From Phycisphaerae bacterium (GTDB taxonomy: Bacteria; Planctomycetota; Phycisphaerae; UBA1845): a stretch of 64,000 bases of DNA. The position numbers and the translations under genes were made by a program. Below, one piece after another: positions 7,743-17,517 of the stretch (position 1 is its first letter; each line of letters opens with the position of its first letter). A model generated the notes under the pieces. That model was not told the origin of the DNA and searched no databases. It saw only the letters and a program-made list of their open reading frames with translations. Where the stretch lies: positions 20,110 to 84,109 of the forward strand of contig JANQQK010000038.1 in assembly GCA_028289375.1 (NCBI GenBank). The letters are read 5' to 3'.

Positions 7743-9131
7743 TCAGTACTTGCGTTTGCGCTCCGGAATGCGCGATCGCGGAACTTCGCGCTTCGTCATG
7801 GCGGCCATGCGAATGTTGCCCGACTTGATCTCCGCCAACGCCGCATCGAGCTTCGTGAGTGACGCCTTCGACTTCGTTCCGGCTTTGGATTCCTCCAGAA
7901 TGCGAATCGCCTGATTCGGTGTGCGGGAACGACTCGCCATCAGGTACGCCAGCGCCGTCGCAACATCCGCCGTCTTGCCGGCTTTCGACTCGTACACCGC
8001 ACGCGTACGCTCCACATCCTTATACGTCGATCGGCCACTGCGATAGGCGGCCTGCGCCAGCGAAACGTACGTGGACGGCGAGTCGGCATAGGCAATCAAT
8101 TTCTCAGCCACCACTTCCGCGTCATCGAATCGCCCCAGTCCAAGCAACACCTCATACCGTGCCGCCAGCGTAAATCGCACGTTGCTTGGTTCGCGCCGCG
8201 TCTTGCTCGCCTGTTCAAGAAACAGGTCGACATCCCCCGCAGTCGCCACCGTCGGTTCGAGATCCTCGTAGCGGTGCGCCCCGAGCAATTCCGCATAGAT
8301 CAACTGCTTGAAACCGGCCACGTTGACACCCTCAGGCGTGAATCGACGAATCTCGTCGAAAACGCGAACGATCTCCACAGGCTTCTCCAGTGCGCGATAG
8401 CCCTCCCGAACGACATACATGCTGTACGCTTCACTGTGCTTCGAACGCACCACCTTGCGCTCCGCCATCGCCAACCGCTGCTTCAGGTCTTCCATCGCCG
8501 GCGGATGCGCTTTCGCGACGGCCGCGAAGGTCGTCATCAGCTTTGTCATGTGCCCGATCTGAAACGACGGTGACTGTGCTGCCCGCCGATCCATCGCCCA
8601 GACAACCTCTGCAAACGCCTCGTCGGCCTTATCCTGCTTTACAAGCGCATCAGCACGATCAATCGTTGCCAACACGACATCTTCACCTGCCCATGCGTCG
8701 AGAACACCCTTCTGACCACGAACACGATCACTGTTGGTCACCGAGTCAATTAGCAGCACCATGCGGTAGCCCGAGACAAACTTGCCCTGACGACCAAGCA
8801 GCTTCCCATCACTCGAGATGAACAGAATCATCGGAACCGTATCAACGCCGAACCGCCTCGCCACAGCCTGACCATGCTCGCTTGTCCGATCCAACGTGAC
8901 CTTGACCGCCCGCTTGGCGATCCAGTCCGCCACACGTTCGTCGGCGAACGTCTCCTTCTCGAGCCGCGCGCAATCGTCGCACTCGGGTCCATACACCGCC
9001 GCGACCACGTACGCCCCCTTCTCCCTCGCAGCTTTGAGGGCATCGTCAAGCGTCTCAGGGGCACCGGCCAATGTGCTGGTAGCCAGGCTCGCGATAAGGC
9101 AGGCCGATAAAAGTCGAATCGAATGTTGCAT
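7743..9131 (-). CDS. secreted thioredoxin-like protein with helical C-terminal region
   Basis: 462 residues. A signal peptide (about 1-23, LIASLATSTLAGA) precedes a thioredoxin-fold domain with CDDC (Cys51 and Cys54), the cis-Pro motif TVPMILF and a GR.GKFVSGY strand. This resembles the thioredoxin-like domains found in other planctomycete secreted proteins. The remaining ~300 residues are alpha-helical and TPR-like (repeats such as RYEVLLGLGRFDDAEVVAEK). It probably acts as an extracytoplasmic thiol-disulfide protein; its partner is unknown. The ATG at 9131 is preceded by GGGAG. The in-frame ATG at 9173 would put 14 extra residues before the signal peptide. Confidence 0.7.
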   Translation of the reverse strand: MQHSIRLLSACLIASLATSTLAGAPETLDDALKAAREKGAYVVAAVYGPECDDCARLEKETFADERVADWIAKRAVKVTLDRTSEHGQAVARRFGVDTVPMILFISSDGKLLGRQGKFVSGYRMVLLIDSVTNSDRVRGQKGVLDAWAGEDVVLATIDRADALVKQDKADEAFAEVVWAMDRRAAQSPSFQIGHMTKLMTTFAAVAKAHPPAMEDLKQRLAMAERKVVRSKHSEAYSMYVVREGYRALEKPVEIVRVFDEIRRFTPEGVNVAGFKQLIYAELLGAHRYEDLEPTVATAGDVDLFLEQASKTRREPSNVRFTLAARYEVLLGLGRFDDAEVVAEKLIAYADSPSTYVSLAQAAYRSGRSTYKDVERTRAVYESKAGKTADVATALAYLMASRSRTPNQAIRILEESKAGTKSKASLTKLDAALAEIKSGNIRMAAMTKREVPRSRIPERKRKY

Positions 9132-9299
9132 GTCAGAACTCCCGGAAAAACGCAATGGGTTGGGGATATCCATGCTTGTCGTATCGTCAAGCCACCGGGC
9201 GATGATGCTCCGGAATTCTCACGATTGTAGGCACACTCCCGGCCCGAAAATCACATCCAACGTCACCTGCGGATGATGTTACACGCCCGCAGCGCAACG

Positions 9300-9334
9300 A
9301 AAAGAGCGGGTCGGCACCCAAGGCCAACCCGCTC
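9300..9334 (-). terminator. intrinsic terminator after tRNA-Glu
   Basis: Arms GAGCGGGTTGGC and GCCGACCCGCTC on the minus strand (one G-A mismatch, 7-base loop) are followed by TTTT. It lies 25 bases beyond the 3' end of the tRNA and is correctly oriented for it. Confidence 0.8.
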
Positions 9335-9358
9335 GATCGTCGATTTCGGCGATGCCAA

Positions 9359-9431
9359 CACCCCCAAGGGGACTCGAACCCCTGTCTTCAGGATGAGAAC
9401 CTGATATCCTAGGCCGCTAGACGATGGGGGC
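9359..9431 (-). tRNA. tRNA-Glu (anticodon CTC)
   Basis: A complete cloverleaf of 73 bases including the discriminator. Acceptor GCCCCCA pairs with TGGGGGT, the anticodon stem is TCAGG/CCTGA with loop TTCTCAT (anticodon CTC), and the T-arm is AGGGG TTCGAGT CCCCT. The 3' CCA is not encoded. An intrinsic terminator follows. Confidence 0.95.
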
Positions 9432-9583
9432 ATGTCGCAGGGGTCTCCCCGTGCAACGCTGGAGTACAATAGTAACTGCCCGCCACACCGTCAACCAATC
9501 CGGGGAAGACCGCTTCGCCATTGGGGGCGGATCCCCGCCGAACATCGGCATTATCGGGCGACAACACCCAACCGATGCGACGA

Positions 9584-11044
9584 TCAGCGGTCCAGCATGT
9601 AATCAAGCAACTCATCGACGTCGATCGTCGCGACGCTCGTGGCCGAGTCAGACATGGCATAAGGCAGGATCAGCTGTCCGTTGTGGATCATCGCCCCGCA
9701 GGAGTAGACCACGTTTGGAACGTACCCCTCGCGCTCACGCTCATTCGGTGCGAGCAGCGGCTCGGTCGAGTACGCAATCACCCGCGACGGATCCTCCAAA
9801 TCCAGCAACGCCGCACCAACCGCATAACGCCGCATCGCCCCCACACCGTGCGTCAGCAGCAACCACCCCTCGCTGGTCTCCAGTGGTGAACCGCAGTTGC
9901 CAATCTGCACAATCTCCCATGGGAATTTCGGCCCGCGCAACTGTGTGGCCTGATTCCAGAATCGCACGTTCGATGAGGTCATCGTGAACAGGCTTTCCCC
10001 GTCAAGACGACCGATCATCACATACTCGCCATTCACTTTCCTTGGGAAGAGGGCCATCCCCTTGTTCTGCACAAACCGCCCATTGAGCGGCACGAACGTG
10101 AACTTGCTGAAATCGCGCGTTTCCAGCAACTCGGGCAGGATGCGGTACCCGTTGTAGGCGGTGTACGTACCGTAGTACATCACACTCCCATCGTCGTCCA
10201 CAAAGCGAACGAACCGTGCGTCCTCGATGCCCCGGCTGTCATTCTCAGACACCGGGAAGATCACAATCTCCGATGTGGGGCAGTCATTGGGAAACTGCAA
10301 CTGATACGACGAGCGCGCCAGCCACAACATGTGCTCAGCCGTTTCGTCGTATTCCGGGCCGTTGTCGGGATTGCCCCGAAGCTTGTCAATCGTCTGCTCC
10401 AGACATCCGACATCAAACGACTCGGGCAACGACTCCAGCACCTTACCCGCAGTGGCAGTATACGCCCCCATCTCGATCAGCTTGTGGAAAAACTCCTTGC
10501 GCGGCAGACGTGCTTTCGGATCGGGCTTGGCCATCGCGACATAAGGACTGACGGTGTCCACGACCATTCTGCCGGATGGATAGATCATCCCCGTGCGAAA
10601 CACGATCGACGAGATGTGCCCCTCACCCGTCGCCCGCAGACTCATGATGAAGCGAACATGGTTCTCCGGCACGCCACTTTGATCCGGATGCGCGACAATC
10701 GATGGATTGAACAACGCCGCCGACTCAATCGAGTACTCCTGCGTAAAAAACGCTCCGATGAGCTTGCGGCGATCGTCCGAAACGTCTGTCGTGTCCATCA
10801 GATGCTGGACGGAGTCATAGCTCTCATACAGCACGGCATCCATGTGCCGGTGCCTTCCGCCAAAGTTGCGCATCACCTCAGCCATCTGGGACTTCACCAG
10901 ATCATCGGTGAATCCCATGACGCGGTGGATCACGTTACGCGCACGCTCCTCATCTCCGGGAATGAACAGACGGGTAATCACCCGACGATCATCAGACAGG
11001 AATTGTTCGGCACGGCGAAGTACGTTGGGCGGTTGTCGTTTCAT
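9584..11044 (-). CDS. glycoside hydrolase family 130 / mannoside phosphorylase-type enzyme
   Basis: 486 residues, no signal peptide, five-bladed propeller type. GH130-like features include GIEDARFVRF, YYGTYTAYNG, KFTFVPLNGRFVQNKGMALF, YVMIGRLDGES, GNCGSPLETSEGWLLLTHGV and NVVYSCGA. Family members act on beta-mannosides by phosphorolysis or hydrolysis in the cytoplasm; the N-terminal extension of about 150 residues recalls the longer subgroups. Which activity applies cannot be read here. Together with the GH38 and sugar-ABC operon at 44.5-52.9 kb it suggests mannose-containing glycans are used. It is followed after 27 bases (on its upstream side) by the membrane-protein gene in the same orientation. 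Confidence 0.82.
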   Translation of the reverse strand: MKRQPPNVLRRAEQFLSDDRRVITRLFIPGDEERARNVIHRVMGFTDDLVKSQMAEVMRNFGGRHRHMDAVLYESYDSVQHLMDTTDVSDDRRKLIGAFFTQEYSIESAALFNPSIVAHPDQSGVPENHVRFIMSLRATGEGHISSIVFRTGMIYPSGRMVVDTVSPYVAMAKPDPKARLPRKEFFHKLIEMGAYTATAGKVLESLPESFDVGCLEQTIDKLRGNPDNGPEYDETAEHMLWLARSSYQLQFPNDCPTSEIVIFPVSENDSRGIEDARFVRFVDDDGSVMYYGTYTAYNGYRILPELLETRDFSKFTFVPLNGRFVQNKGMALFPRKVNGEYVMIGRLDGESLFTMTSSNVRFWNQATQLRGPKFPWEIVQIGNCGSPLETSEGWLLLTHGVGAMRRYAVGAALLDLEDPSRVIAYSTEPLLAPNEREREGYVPNVVYSCGAMIHNGQLILPYAMSDSATSVATIDVDELLDYMLDR

Positions 11045-11071
11045 ACAATCCAGCGCAAGCAGGTGAACATA

Positions 11072-11659
11072 CTACTTCCCAAGACCCGCCCCAAGCCACA
11101 GCGACTCACCCGCAGCAGCCAATACCAGAAGCGGAACCACACACATCGCGAATATCGACCAGGATTGGCCCGCGCCGACAACAGAACCGAAAAACGACTG
11201 CCCCACCGCCACCGATACCGACAGCGCGATCGCAGGCAATTCCAGCATGTTGAGCCCGAACCCGACTCGGACCATCGTCATGTTACGCGCAGATTCCTCC
11301 GGTTGCCAAAACTCTTCCAACATCCCAGCCTCAGTCAGCACCGTCGCTGCACCGCCGAGCGTCAGCCCTTCGACCGCAAGCCCAACCCACACCAGCCATC
11401 CCCAGCCACCCAGCGATACGAGCAACGCACAGATGACCGCGTTGTTCACGAATATGACCAGCCATCGAAACAGCCCGGACCGATGTCGCACCATCGGCAG
11501 CACCACATCCATCGCCCACCAGCGCAAAATCCGCGCGAAACGTCCATCAGGCTGACCGCTCAATGCCCCGCCGATCATCGCACTCAGCACCAACGCGCCC
11601 ACACCCGTCAACGCCGCAGGCCACAATCGCAACAACGTGTCCAACGACCAATCCGCCAA
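11072..11659 (-). CDS. multi-pass membrane protein of unknown function
   Basis: 195 residues with four to five hydrophobic segments (about 12-35, 62-82, 85-108, 130-150, 165-188). The pattern loosely recalls SpoIIM/DUF95-type membrane proteins, but I cannot place it. Its start lies six bases after the stop of the cytochrome gene, so the two are probably co-transcribed and it may belong with the cytochrome complex. It contains no Cys-based cofactor motif. Confidence 0.6.
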   Translation of the reverse strand: MADWSLDTLLRLWPAALTGVGALVLSAMIGGALSGQPDGRFARILRWWAMDVVLPMVRHRSGLFRWLVIFVNNAVICALLVSLGGWGWLVWVGLAVEGLTLGGAATVLTEAGMLEEFWQPEESARNMTMVRVGFGLNMLELPAIALSVSVAVGQSFFGSVVGAGQSWSIFAMCVVPLLVLAAAGESLWLGAGLGK

Positions 11660-11665
11660 CCCCGA

Positions 11666-14014
11666 TCAACCTCCCGCCGAAAACAATCGACGCCCGCGTT
11701 CCTTCAGCATCACTCCCAACGCATCGCCATCGTCCACCGCAACCGCGTCAAACATCGTTTCCGCACCATCGATCCCCAACTGCTTCATCGCAAGCGCTCG
11801 AACAAGCACCACGCCCGCTCCATCTCCGACGCCACCGCGTCCGCCAACCACCTTCAAAGCATCTGCCGCACGATCATTCAACAGCAACGCCGCCCCGAGA
11901 ACCGCCCGAACGTCGCGATCATCACCGCCCATCCCCGCAACCGCCGCAGACCAGTGCAATGCCTCGCGAGGCTCGCGCAACGACACCTTGTCCGCCGTCA
12001 GAAGCAACGTCGCCAACTTCAACGCCATTTTCCGGTGAGCCTCACCACGTCCCAACCCATGTCGCCAGACCCGCACCGCCGTCGCCTCATCACCCTTCTG
12101 CGACGCCACCAGACCCCAGTTGAAGTAGGCGGAAACGTAGTCCGGATCGACAGCAGCCGCACGCTCAAACGCCGACCCCGCCGCATCCATCCGCCCAGCA
12201 CGAATGTGGACCATCCCCAGATTGAAATGCGCCTTGGCGTGGGCCGGTCGCAGCCGAACCGTCTCCTGCAACCCCGCCTCCGCATCATCCGCAAGCCCGA
12301 GTCGCATCGCCGCCATCGCATGATTGAACCGCGCCGTCGCATACACTGGCGACAGTTCTATCGCCTCTTCATAGGCATCCTTCGCGCCCGACCAGTCCCC
12401 CATCGCCCCCTTCACGCCACCGACCAGCGCGTGGTACAGCGGCAATCCGGTAGACGACGCGCCCACCGAACCCAACGCCTCCGAAGCCATCACCACATCA
12501 CCCGCCGACAACGCCGCAGACGCCAGCTCAACGTAAGGCTCCAGTGCGGTGACACGCGCACCGCTCAACGCCGCGACCAGTTTCGCCGCCGCCCCTTCCA
12601 CACCGTCGCGCACCTCCGAAATCGCCAGATAAACCGCCTCAGGCTCCCGCGACGGACCATAGAAGGACGTCCGCTCGACCGTCGGCGACAGCGTCTCATC
12701 CAGTTCCGCCAGCAGATCACGCTCAGGCCGATGACGCACGATCTTGTGATCCGTCATCACCACGTGCACCACGTCATCCGTTCGCCGCTTCGGCATGTGA
12801 CACGCGATGCAGTCACCGTCCGATGCATGCCCCGACGCTTCGACCATCTTCTCCACACTGCAAGCATCGACCGCATGACATGCAAAGCACCGCTCGCGGA
12901 AATAGTCTGCCGCCTCCGCCGTGGGCACCTTCTCATGCGGATCGTGACACGTGATGCACGTCAGCGCGCCCGCGCTCTTCTCAAAGCACACACTCTGACG
13001 CATCCGGTACGCAGCCGAGTCGATCTCAAAACGCTCCGCATCGTCCTCGTTCGTCTCAAAATCGAAATGCACCATGTAGTCCGCCAGACGCGTCCCCGGC
13101 AGGTAGGAATAATCCGCCCGCCCGAACACCCGCGTGAAACTCGTCAGCTTGCTGGTCGGCTGCAGGTGACACTGCATGCACACGTCGTTCGCCAACGCCG
13201 GCGACAGCCGTCCCGGATTCACAATCGATTCGCGAATCGCCGCCGACGACGCGTCCAGGTCCGTTGCCACTGTCACATGCGCCGCCCCCGGACCATGGCA
13301 TCGCTCGCAGCCAGTCCCCTCCGGCAACACATGCGGAAACAAATCAGGCTGACCATACGCGTCGCTCCCCTCTGGAACCTCGGGATAGGCGTTGTGACAG
13401 AACATGCAGCTCCGCGTGATGGGCCTCGAAAAATCGTCATGCCCCGGAAAGTCATACCCCGGCGCCATCCCCCACGACGACGCCTGCGCGTACCACGCCA
13501 CCGGCATCTGAAACAGCTCCCCCGACGCCGTCTGATACAGATACCCGCGCGAATGATGCCCAGACCCGATCACCCACGTGATCTCCTGCCGCCACACGTT
13601 GATCCGCTGCCCAGCCGCATCCTCCTGATACCGCGTGATGAAGAACTTCCCATCCTCGAGGGTCATCCGATAGTGACGGTCGGACCGTTCGTGGAAAAAA
13701 TGAGCGTCGTCGAAGTCCTCGATCACATTGTCAACGGAAGGCCTGAAGAACGACTTGGCCATCCCCGTTTCCTGATACGATTTGTAGATGTCGGCATGGC
13801 AGGAGTAGCACGCCTGCTGACCGACATAACCGGGCGCCGCACCTTCCGAGACATGGATCAACTTGGCAAAGTCCGGAGCGACACTCTCGACCAGCGGATC
13901 AAGACGATGCGGCGCAGCCTCGGTCGAATCTGACTTGGCAGACTCGGAAGCATGCTCCTTGCGACACGAGCACGCCAACAGGATCAGAACCAGTATGGAC
14001 AAGCGGAACCGCAT
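11666..14014 (-). CDS. seven-haem cytochrome c lipoprotein with C-terminal TPRs
   Basis: 782 residues. The N-terminus has a lipobox-like LLACSC. Seven CxxCH haem c sites follow in the first half: CYSCH, CMFCH, CERCH, CMQCH, CITCH, CFACH and CIACH. The second half (about 490-780) is a run of TPR repeats, e.g. ARFNHAMAAMRLGLADDAEA and AHFNLGMVHIRAGRMDAAGS. Multihaem cytochromes with TPR tails are known from planctomycetes and related phyla, and are thought to sit outside the cytoplasmic membrane and pass electrons or hold partners together. The membrane protein directly downstream may be a partner. Redox substrate unknown. Confidence 0.85.
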   Translation of the reverse strand: MRFRLSILVLILLACSCRKEHASESAKSDSTEAAPHRLDPLVESVAPDFAKLIHVSEGAAPGYVGQQACYSCHADIYKSYQETGMAKSFFRPSVDNVIEDFDDAHFFHERSDRHYRMTLEDGKFFITRYQEDAAGQRINVWRQEITWVIGSGHHSRGYLYQTASGELFQMPVAWYAQASSWGMAPGYDFPGHDDFSRPITRSCMFCHNAYPEVPEGSDAYGQPDLFPHVLPEGTGCERCHGPGAAHVTVATDLDASSAAIRESIVNPGRLSPALANDVCMQCHLQPTSKLTSFTRVFGRADYSYLPGTRLADYMVHFDFETNEDDAERFEIDSAAYRMRQSVCFEKSAGALTCITCHDPHEKVPTAEAADYFRERCFACHAVDACSVEKMVEASGHASDGDCIACHMPKRRTDDVVHVVMTDHKIVRHRPERDLLAELDETLSPTVERTSFYGPSREPEAVYLAISEVRDGVEGAAAKLVAALSGARVTALEPYVELASAALSAGDVVMASEALGSVGASSTGLPLYHALVGGVKGAMGDWSGAKDAYEEAIELSPVYATARFNHAMAAMRLGLADDAEAGLQETVRLRPAHAKAHFNLGMVHIRAGRMDAAGSAFERAAAVDPDYVSAYFNWGLVASQKGDEATAVRVWRHGLGRGEAHRKMALKLATLLLTADKVSLREPREALHWSAAVAGMGGDDRDVRAVLGAALLLNDRAADALKVVGGRGGVGDGAGVVLVRALAMKQLGIDGAETMFDAVAVDDGDALGVMLKERGRRLFSAGG

Positions 14015-14113
14015 GCCGCAATTCTAACCGATGATCGCGAACAGTCCCCACAACAGCGCATAGGAAACCGCACGATGGCTGAACGATTCCGATCGGTCGT
14101 CATGAAAGGAAAA

Positions 14114-14186
<73 letters not shown>

Positions 14187-14255
14187 GTCAGGTTCTCGTC
14201 AAGGTATACCGCCGACAGCGGAAATCGGCAAGATGCACAGATCGTACGCGGAAGA

Positions 14256-15212
14256 CTAACGAACACGCCGACGACGGACGGTGCAGGCGACCATCCCAGC
14301 CCCAAGCAGCAGCATCGTCGCAGGTTCCGGAACTTCGACGCCTCTTGCACCGGCAGCCTGAGACTCATCAAAAGACGCAAATGCATCGGCGATAAACGCC
14401 TCATCGGCAAAGGGGTCGCCCAGCACCGAAGAGACCAGCGAGCGGGCGGTCAGTTCCGCCATCTCCTGCTCGGTCAGCAACTCACCCGAGTCCATCTTCG
14501 CCTGAAGGTCTGCCAGGAATGCGGCATTCTGCTCCTGTCGGAATACCTGGCCGCTGAACTGAGCAAAGACGTTCTCAAATCCGGTGGCCTGGAAAATCGG
14601 ATCGGTAATCGTCGCCAGCAGATCGGCGAAGATGTTGCCCTCGATGTCGATCGGACCAATGTCAAAGTCGAGCGTTGATCCATTGGCTTCGTCGAAGCGG
14701 CCACGGACCGACGTCGTCTCGCGATTGGAAAACTCAAAGCGGAAATCGTAGCTGCCGAACTTGTTGATCTTGACCCGCGAGTCGAGCAGGAAGTTGCCGT
14801 CGATCGTCGTCTCGCTCGTGCCCGAATCGATGTTGATCAGATAGTTCATGGGCTGCGGATCACCCACCGACAGCACGCCGTTCGGATTCACGTTCGCCAA
14901 TCCCGTGCTCAGCGTGAAGTTCAACTCCTCCACGCCGCGGAAGTTCTCCTGAACTGCCAGCGTGATCGGGCCATCGACCGTGATGTCCATGAACCCGAAG
15001 TCGATCGTGTTGCCCTGGAAGTTGGCAGCTGCCACCGCGCGGGTCTGATCGAGGAACCGGTTGTAATCCGCATCAAGCACGAATCCGGAGAAACGCAACC
15101 CGTCGGCCACCTGGTTGAACAAGTCCGCCGACGCTGATGACGTCGCGCCCAGCACGAGCATCATCGCCGTCATCCCCGCCGTCGCCCGTCGTGTCTTGCG
15201 CTGATGCTTCAT
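14256..15212 (-). CDS. PEP-CTERM secreted protein
   Basis: 318 residues from the ATG at 15212; AAGGA lies about ten bases upstream, which favours it over the ATG nine codons earlier. A signal peptide ends near SSASA. The mature part is acidic and beta-rich, with strands such as TIDGNFLLDSRVKINKFGSY. The C-terminus is a classical PEP-CTERM: VPEPATMLLLGAGMV then RRRR. Such proteins are exported and processed by an exosortase, which is not in this window. It is not obviously related to the PEP-CTERM array at 19.9-24.2 kb, since it lacks the WFT..LPDPQA core. Confidence 0.8.
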   Translation of the reverse strand: MKHQRKTRRATAGMTAMMLVLGATSSASADLFNQVADGLRFSGFVLDADYNRFLDQTRAVAAANFQGNTIDFGFMDITVDGPITLAVQENFRGVEELNFTLSTGLANVNPNGVLSVGDPQPMNYLINIDSGTSETTIDGNFLLDSRVKINKFGSYDFRFEFSNRETTSVRGRFDEANGSTLDFDIGPIDIEGNIFADLLATITDPIFQATGFENVFAQFSGQVFRQEQNAAFLADLQAKMDSGELLTEQEMAELTARSLVSSVLGDPFADEAFIADAFASFDESQAAGARGVEVPEPATMLLLGAGMVACTVRRRRVR

Positions 15213-15239
15213 GTGTTTCCGGTCCTTCCTCGTTCCCAT

Positions 15240-15786
15240 CTGACAACCATATTACCGTACGCTCGCGGCCCGCCGGATGCAAGATCGCCGGTCCATCGAC
15301 ACCTGGCAAATCGGGCGGCACCACACCCCGATTATCGTCCAACCTACCCCGCCATCCGAATTCGAACGCAATTCCCACCGAGGATCGCAACAGCAAAGCT
15401 TATCGCACGATGTGGACAGCGTCCGCATCTAACGTCGCGAACAGCCACCATGCGTTCGCGGCAGCACTCGTTTGTCGAGGTTGGGATCGGGATCGATTTT
15501 ATCGGGCTGACGCGTTCAGCGCAAAAAACAAGCCCCGTGACACTCGGGGGAGAGTCACGGGGCTTCAAAAGGGGACACGACAGCTTCCACCTCTTATATA
15601 GGTTTCCAGATCATGAAGATCAAATGAACTCTCTGCAAACTTGAGAAAAAACTCGGCGACTGCGCGGATTATTGGCGGAATGCGGTTTCGCTGTAATTGC
15701 TATTCAAATCACGCCCGTTCAGAATCGTGAAGAACGTGCATCCGCCATGTGCACTGTAACGGATGCACCCACCCTGAAACGACACG
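15240..15786. other. intergenic stretch between PEP-CTERM and UbiB genes
   Basis: Apart from the terminator at 15523-15565, which serves minus-strand transcripts from the UbiB-type gene, I see no gene. The part 15570-15720 is comparatively AT-rich. The promoter of the PEP-CTERM gene must lie within 15213-15520, but I cannot point to clear -35/-10 boxes. Confidence 0.4.
15523..15565 (-). terminator. strong intrinsic terminator
   Basis: Perfect 12-base arms AAGCCCCGTGAC/GTCACGGGGCTT with a 12-base loop. On the minus strand the hairpin is followed by G and six T. It lies about 220 bases beyond the end of the UbiB-type gene. Confidence 0.85.
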
Positions 15787-17517
15787 TCACGACAATCGGC
15801 CACTGCGAAAAATCGCCCACAGCAAGCCCAATCCGAGCACGCCGGCAATGAGGTACCCCACCATCGCCAAAGTCTGCAGGCGCAGTCCGAATACGGTCAA
15901 TGACGGATCCGCCGTCACCATCAGCGAGCTGCCCACGACGATGGCGGCAATCACGACCGAAAACGACAAGCGGTTGCTCGCACGGTCGAGTTCACGTCCC
16001 AGTCCCTCGAGATTTTCGTGGCGGATATTTACCTGCCACTTCCCGGACGACACCTGCTGCAACACATCACGCAATTGCTGAGGTCCCGATTTGAGGAAAC
16101 TCAAAAGATGCCACATCGTGACACTGCCGACACGAAATGCGCGCTTGGGCGAAACACGACGCCGCAGCATCTGCCGAACCCGAGGCTTGAGCATCTCCGT
16201 CAGGTCGAGTTCAGGATCAAGTCGCAACGCCACGCCCCACACCGTCGCCAGCGACTTGAACATGATCAGCACGTCGCGCGGCACCACGATCTCATTGCGA
16301 CGAACCGCTTCGGCGAACTCCGCGAATACCGACTTCATCGAGATGCGTGACATCGGCTGACCGACGTACTTGTTCAACAGCGTCTGCAGGTCGCGTGTCA
16401 ACTGCATGCGATCCGTCTTGCCCGTCGCCGCACCCATCTCCGCCAAAGCGTCGGCCATGATCTCCGGCTGCAGATTCACGCCCCCCAACGCCAACACGAG
16501 CAGATGCCCCGACAGCTCTTCACTGATCACGCCGATCTGCCCGAAGTCGATCAGCCCGATCTGATCCGGTGCCTTCACGAGAATATTGCCCGAGTGCGGG
16601 TCGGCGTGAAACGTGCCAAGCTCGAAATACTGCTTGAAATACAGGTCTGCCAGACGACGCGCGAGCTTCGTCTTGTCGAGCGTGGCCCCGTTCTTCTTGA
16701 TGGCCTGGTCGATGTTGACCCCATCCACGACCAGCAGCGTGAGCATCTCCTCGGTCGTGTGCGACCAGACAACATCCGGCGTCTGGATGCCTTCCTCACC
16801 CGCGAAGAACTCATGCATCCGCGACGTGGTCGCCGCCTCGAACAGATAATCCAGTTCGCGGAGCAGCGTCCGTTCAAATTCCTCGACGAGCACCTTCGGC
16901 TTGTACGTCTGCGATTCGGGAATCCACCGCTCCATCGCATCCGCCAACCAAGCAAGCATGCTCAGATCGGCCCGAATGTCTGATTCGATATTCGGACGCT
17001 TCACCTTCACGACGACCTTGCGACCATCGAGAAGCGTGGCCTTGTAAACCTGCCCGATCGAGCCAGCCGCGATCGGTTCGTCGCCAAACTCCTTGTACGC
17101 TTCACCGACAGGCTGCTTCAGTTCCCGCTCAATGATCCGCCTGGCGTGCTCCGTGTCGAACGGCTCCACACGATCCTGCAGCGTGAGCAGGTCCTCGAGC
17201 ACGTCGGCCGGCACCACGTCAGGTCTGGTCGCCAACATTTGCCCCATTTTCACAAATACAGGGCCCAGATCGTTGGCCGCCTGCGTCAGACGACGTCCGA
17301 GTTGCCCGTCATCCGGGCCTCGACGTTCATCGCCCGACCCGCGCTGCAGCCACAACGGGACGAATCGCCCCAGATCGAGTCGTTCGACGATGTGTCCGAA
17401 CCCGTGCTGGGTGAGCACGCGGGCGATGTGCTGCAACCGCTGGAGATTGTGGACGCTTTGCCCGAGGTTGGTGATGTTCAAAGCCACGGTGGTTTTCCGA
17501 AGTTGACTGCCACACAC
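15787..17517 (-). CDS. ABC1/UbiB-family atypical kinase
   Basis: 576 residues. The UbiB hallmarks are in order: the KxGQ motif (VFVKMGQMLATRPD, about 88), the Ala-rich loop replacing the P-loop (AAGSIGQVYKA), the VVKVKRP lysine, HADPHSGN (catalytic loop), GLIDFGQIG (the DFG equivalent) and two C-terminal transmembrane helices (about 505-570). Family members are ATPases or kinases that support ubiquinone and other isoprenoid-lipid metabolism at the membrane. No quinone-biosynthesis gene is adjacent. The N-terminal start is uncertain within about ten codons (ATG at 17517, GTG ten codons later). Confidence 0.9.
   Translation of the reverse strand: MCGSQLRKTTVALNITNLGQSVHNLQRLQHIARVLTQHGFGHIVERLDLGRFVPLWLQRGSGDERRGPDDGQLGRRLTQAANDLGPVFVKMGQMLATRPDVVPADVLEDLLTLQDRVEPFDTEHARRIIERELKQPVGEAYKEFGDEPIAAGSIGQVYKATLLDGRKVVVKVKRPNIESDIRADLSMLAWLADAMERWIPESQTYKPKVLVEEFERTLLRELDYLFEAATTSRMHEFFAGEEGIQTPDVVWSHTTEEMLTLLVVDGVNIDQAIKKNGATLDKTKLARRLADLYFKQYFELGTFHADPHSGNILVKAPDQIGLIDFGQIGVISEELSGHLLVLALGGVNLQPEIMADALAEMGAATGKTDRMQLTRDLQTLLNKYVGQPMSRISMKSVFAEFAEAVRRNEIVVPRDVLIMFKSLATVWGVALRLDPELDLTEMLKPRVRQMLRRRVSPKRAFRVGSVTMWHLLSFLKSGPQQLRDVLQQVSSGKWQVNIRHENLEGLGRELDRASNRLSFSVVIAAIVVGSSLMVTADPSLTVFGLRLQTLAMVGYLIAGVLGLGLLWAIFRSGRLS

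Noticed and set aside
10331..13933. A 1200-codon open frame on the plus strand
   Set aside because: It is extremely rich in Arg, His, Pro and Gln, crosses the antisense of the GH130, membrane-protein and cytochrome genes, and has no ribosome binding site. It is a GC-bias shadow.
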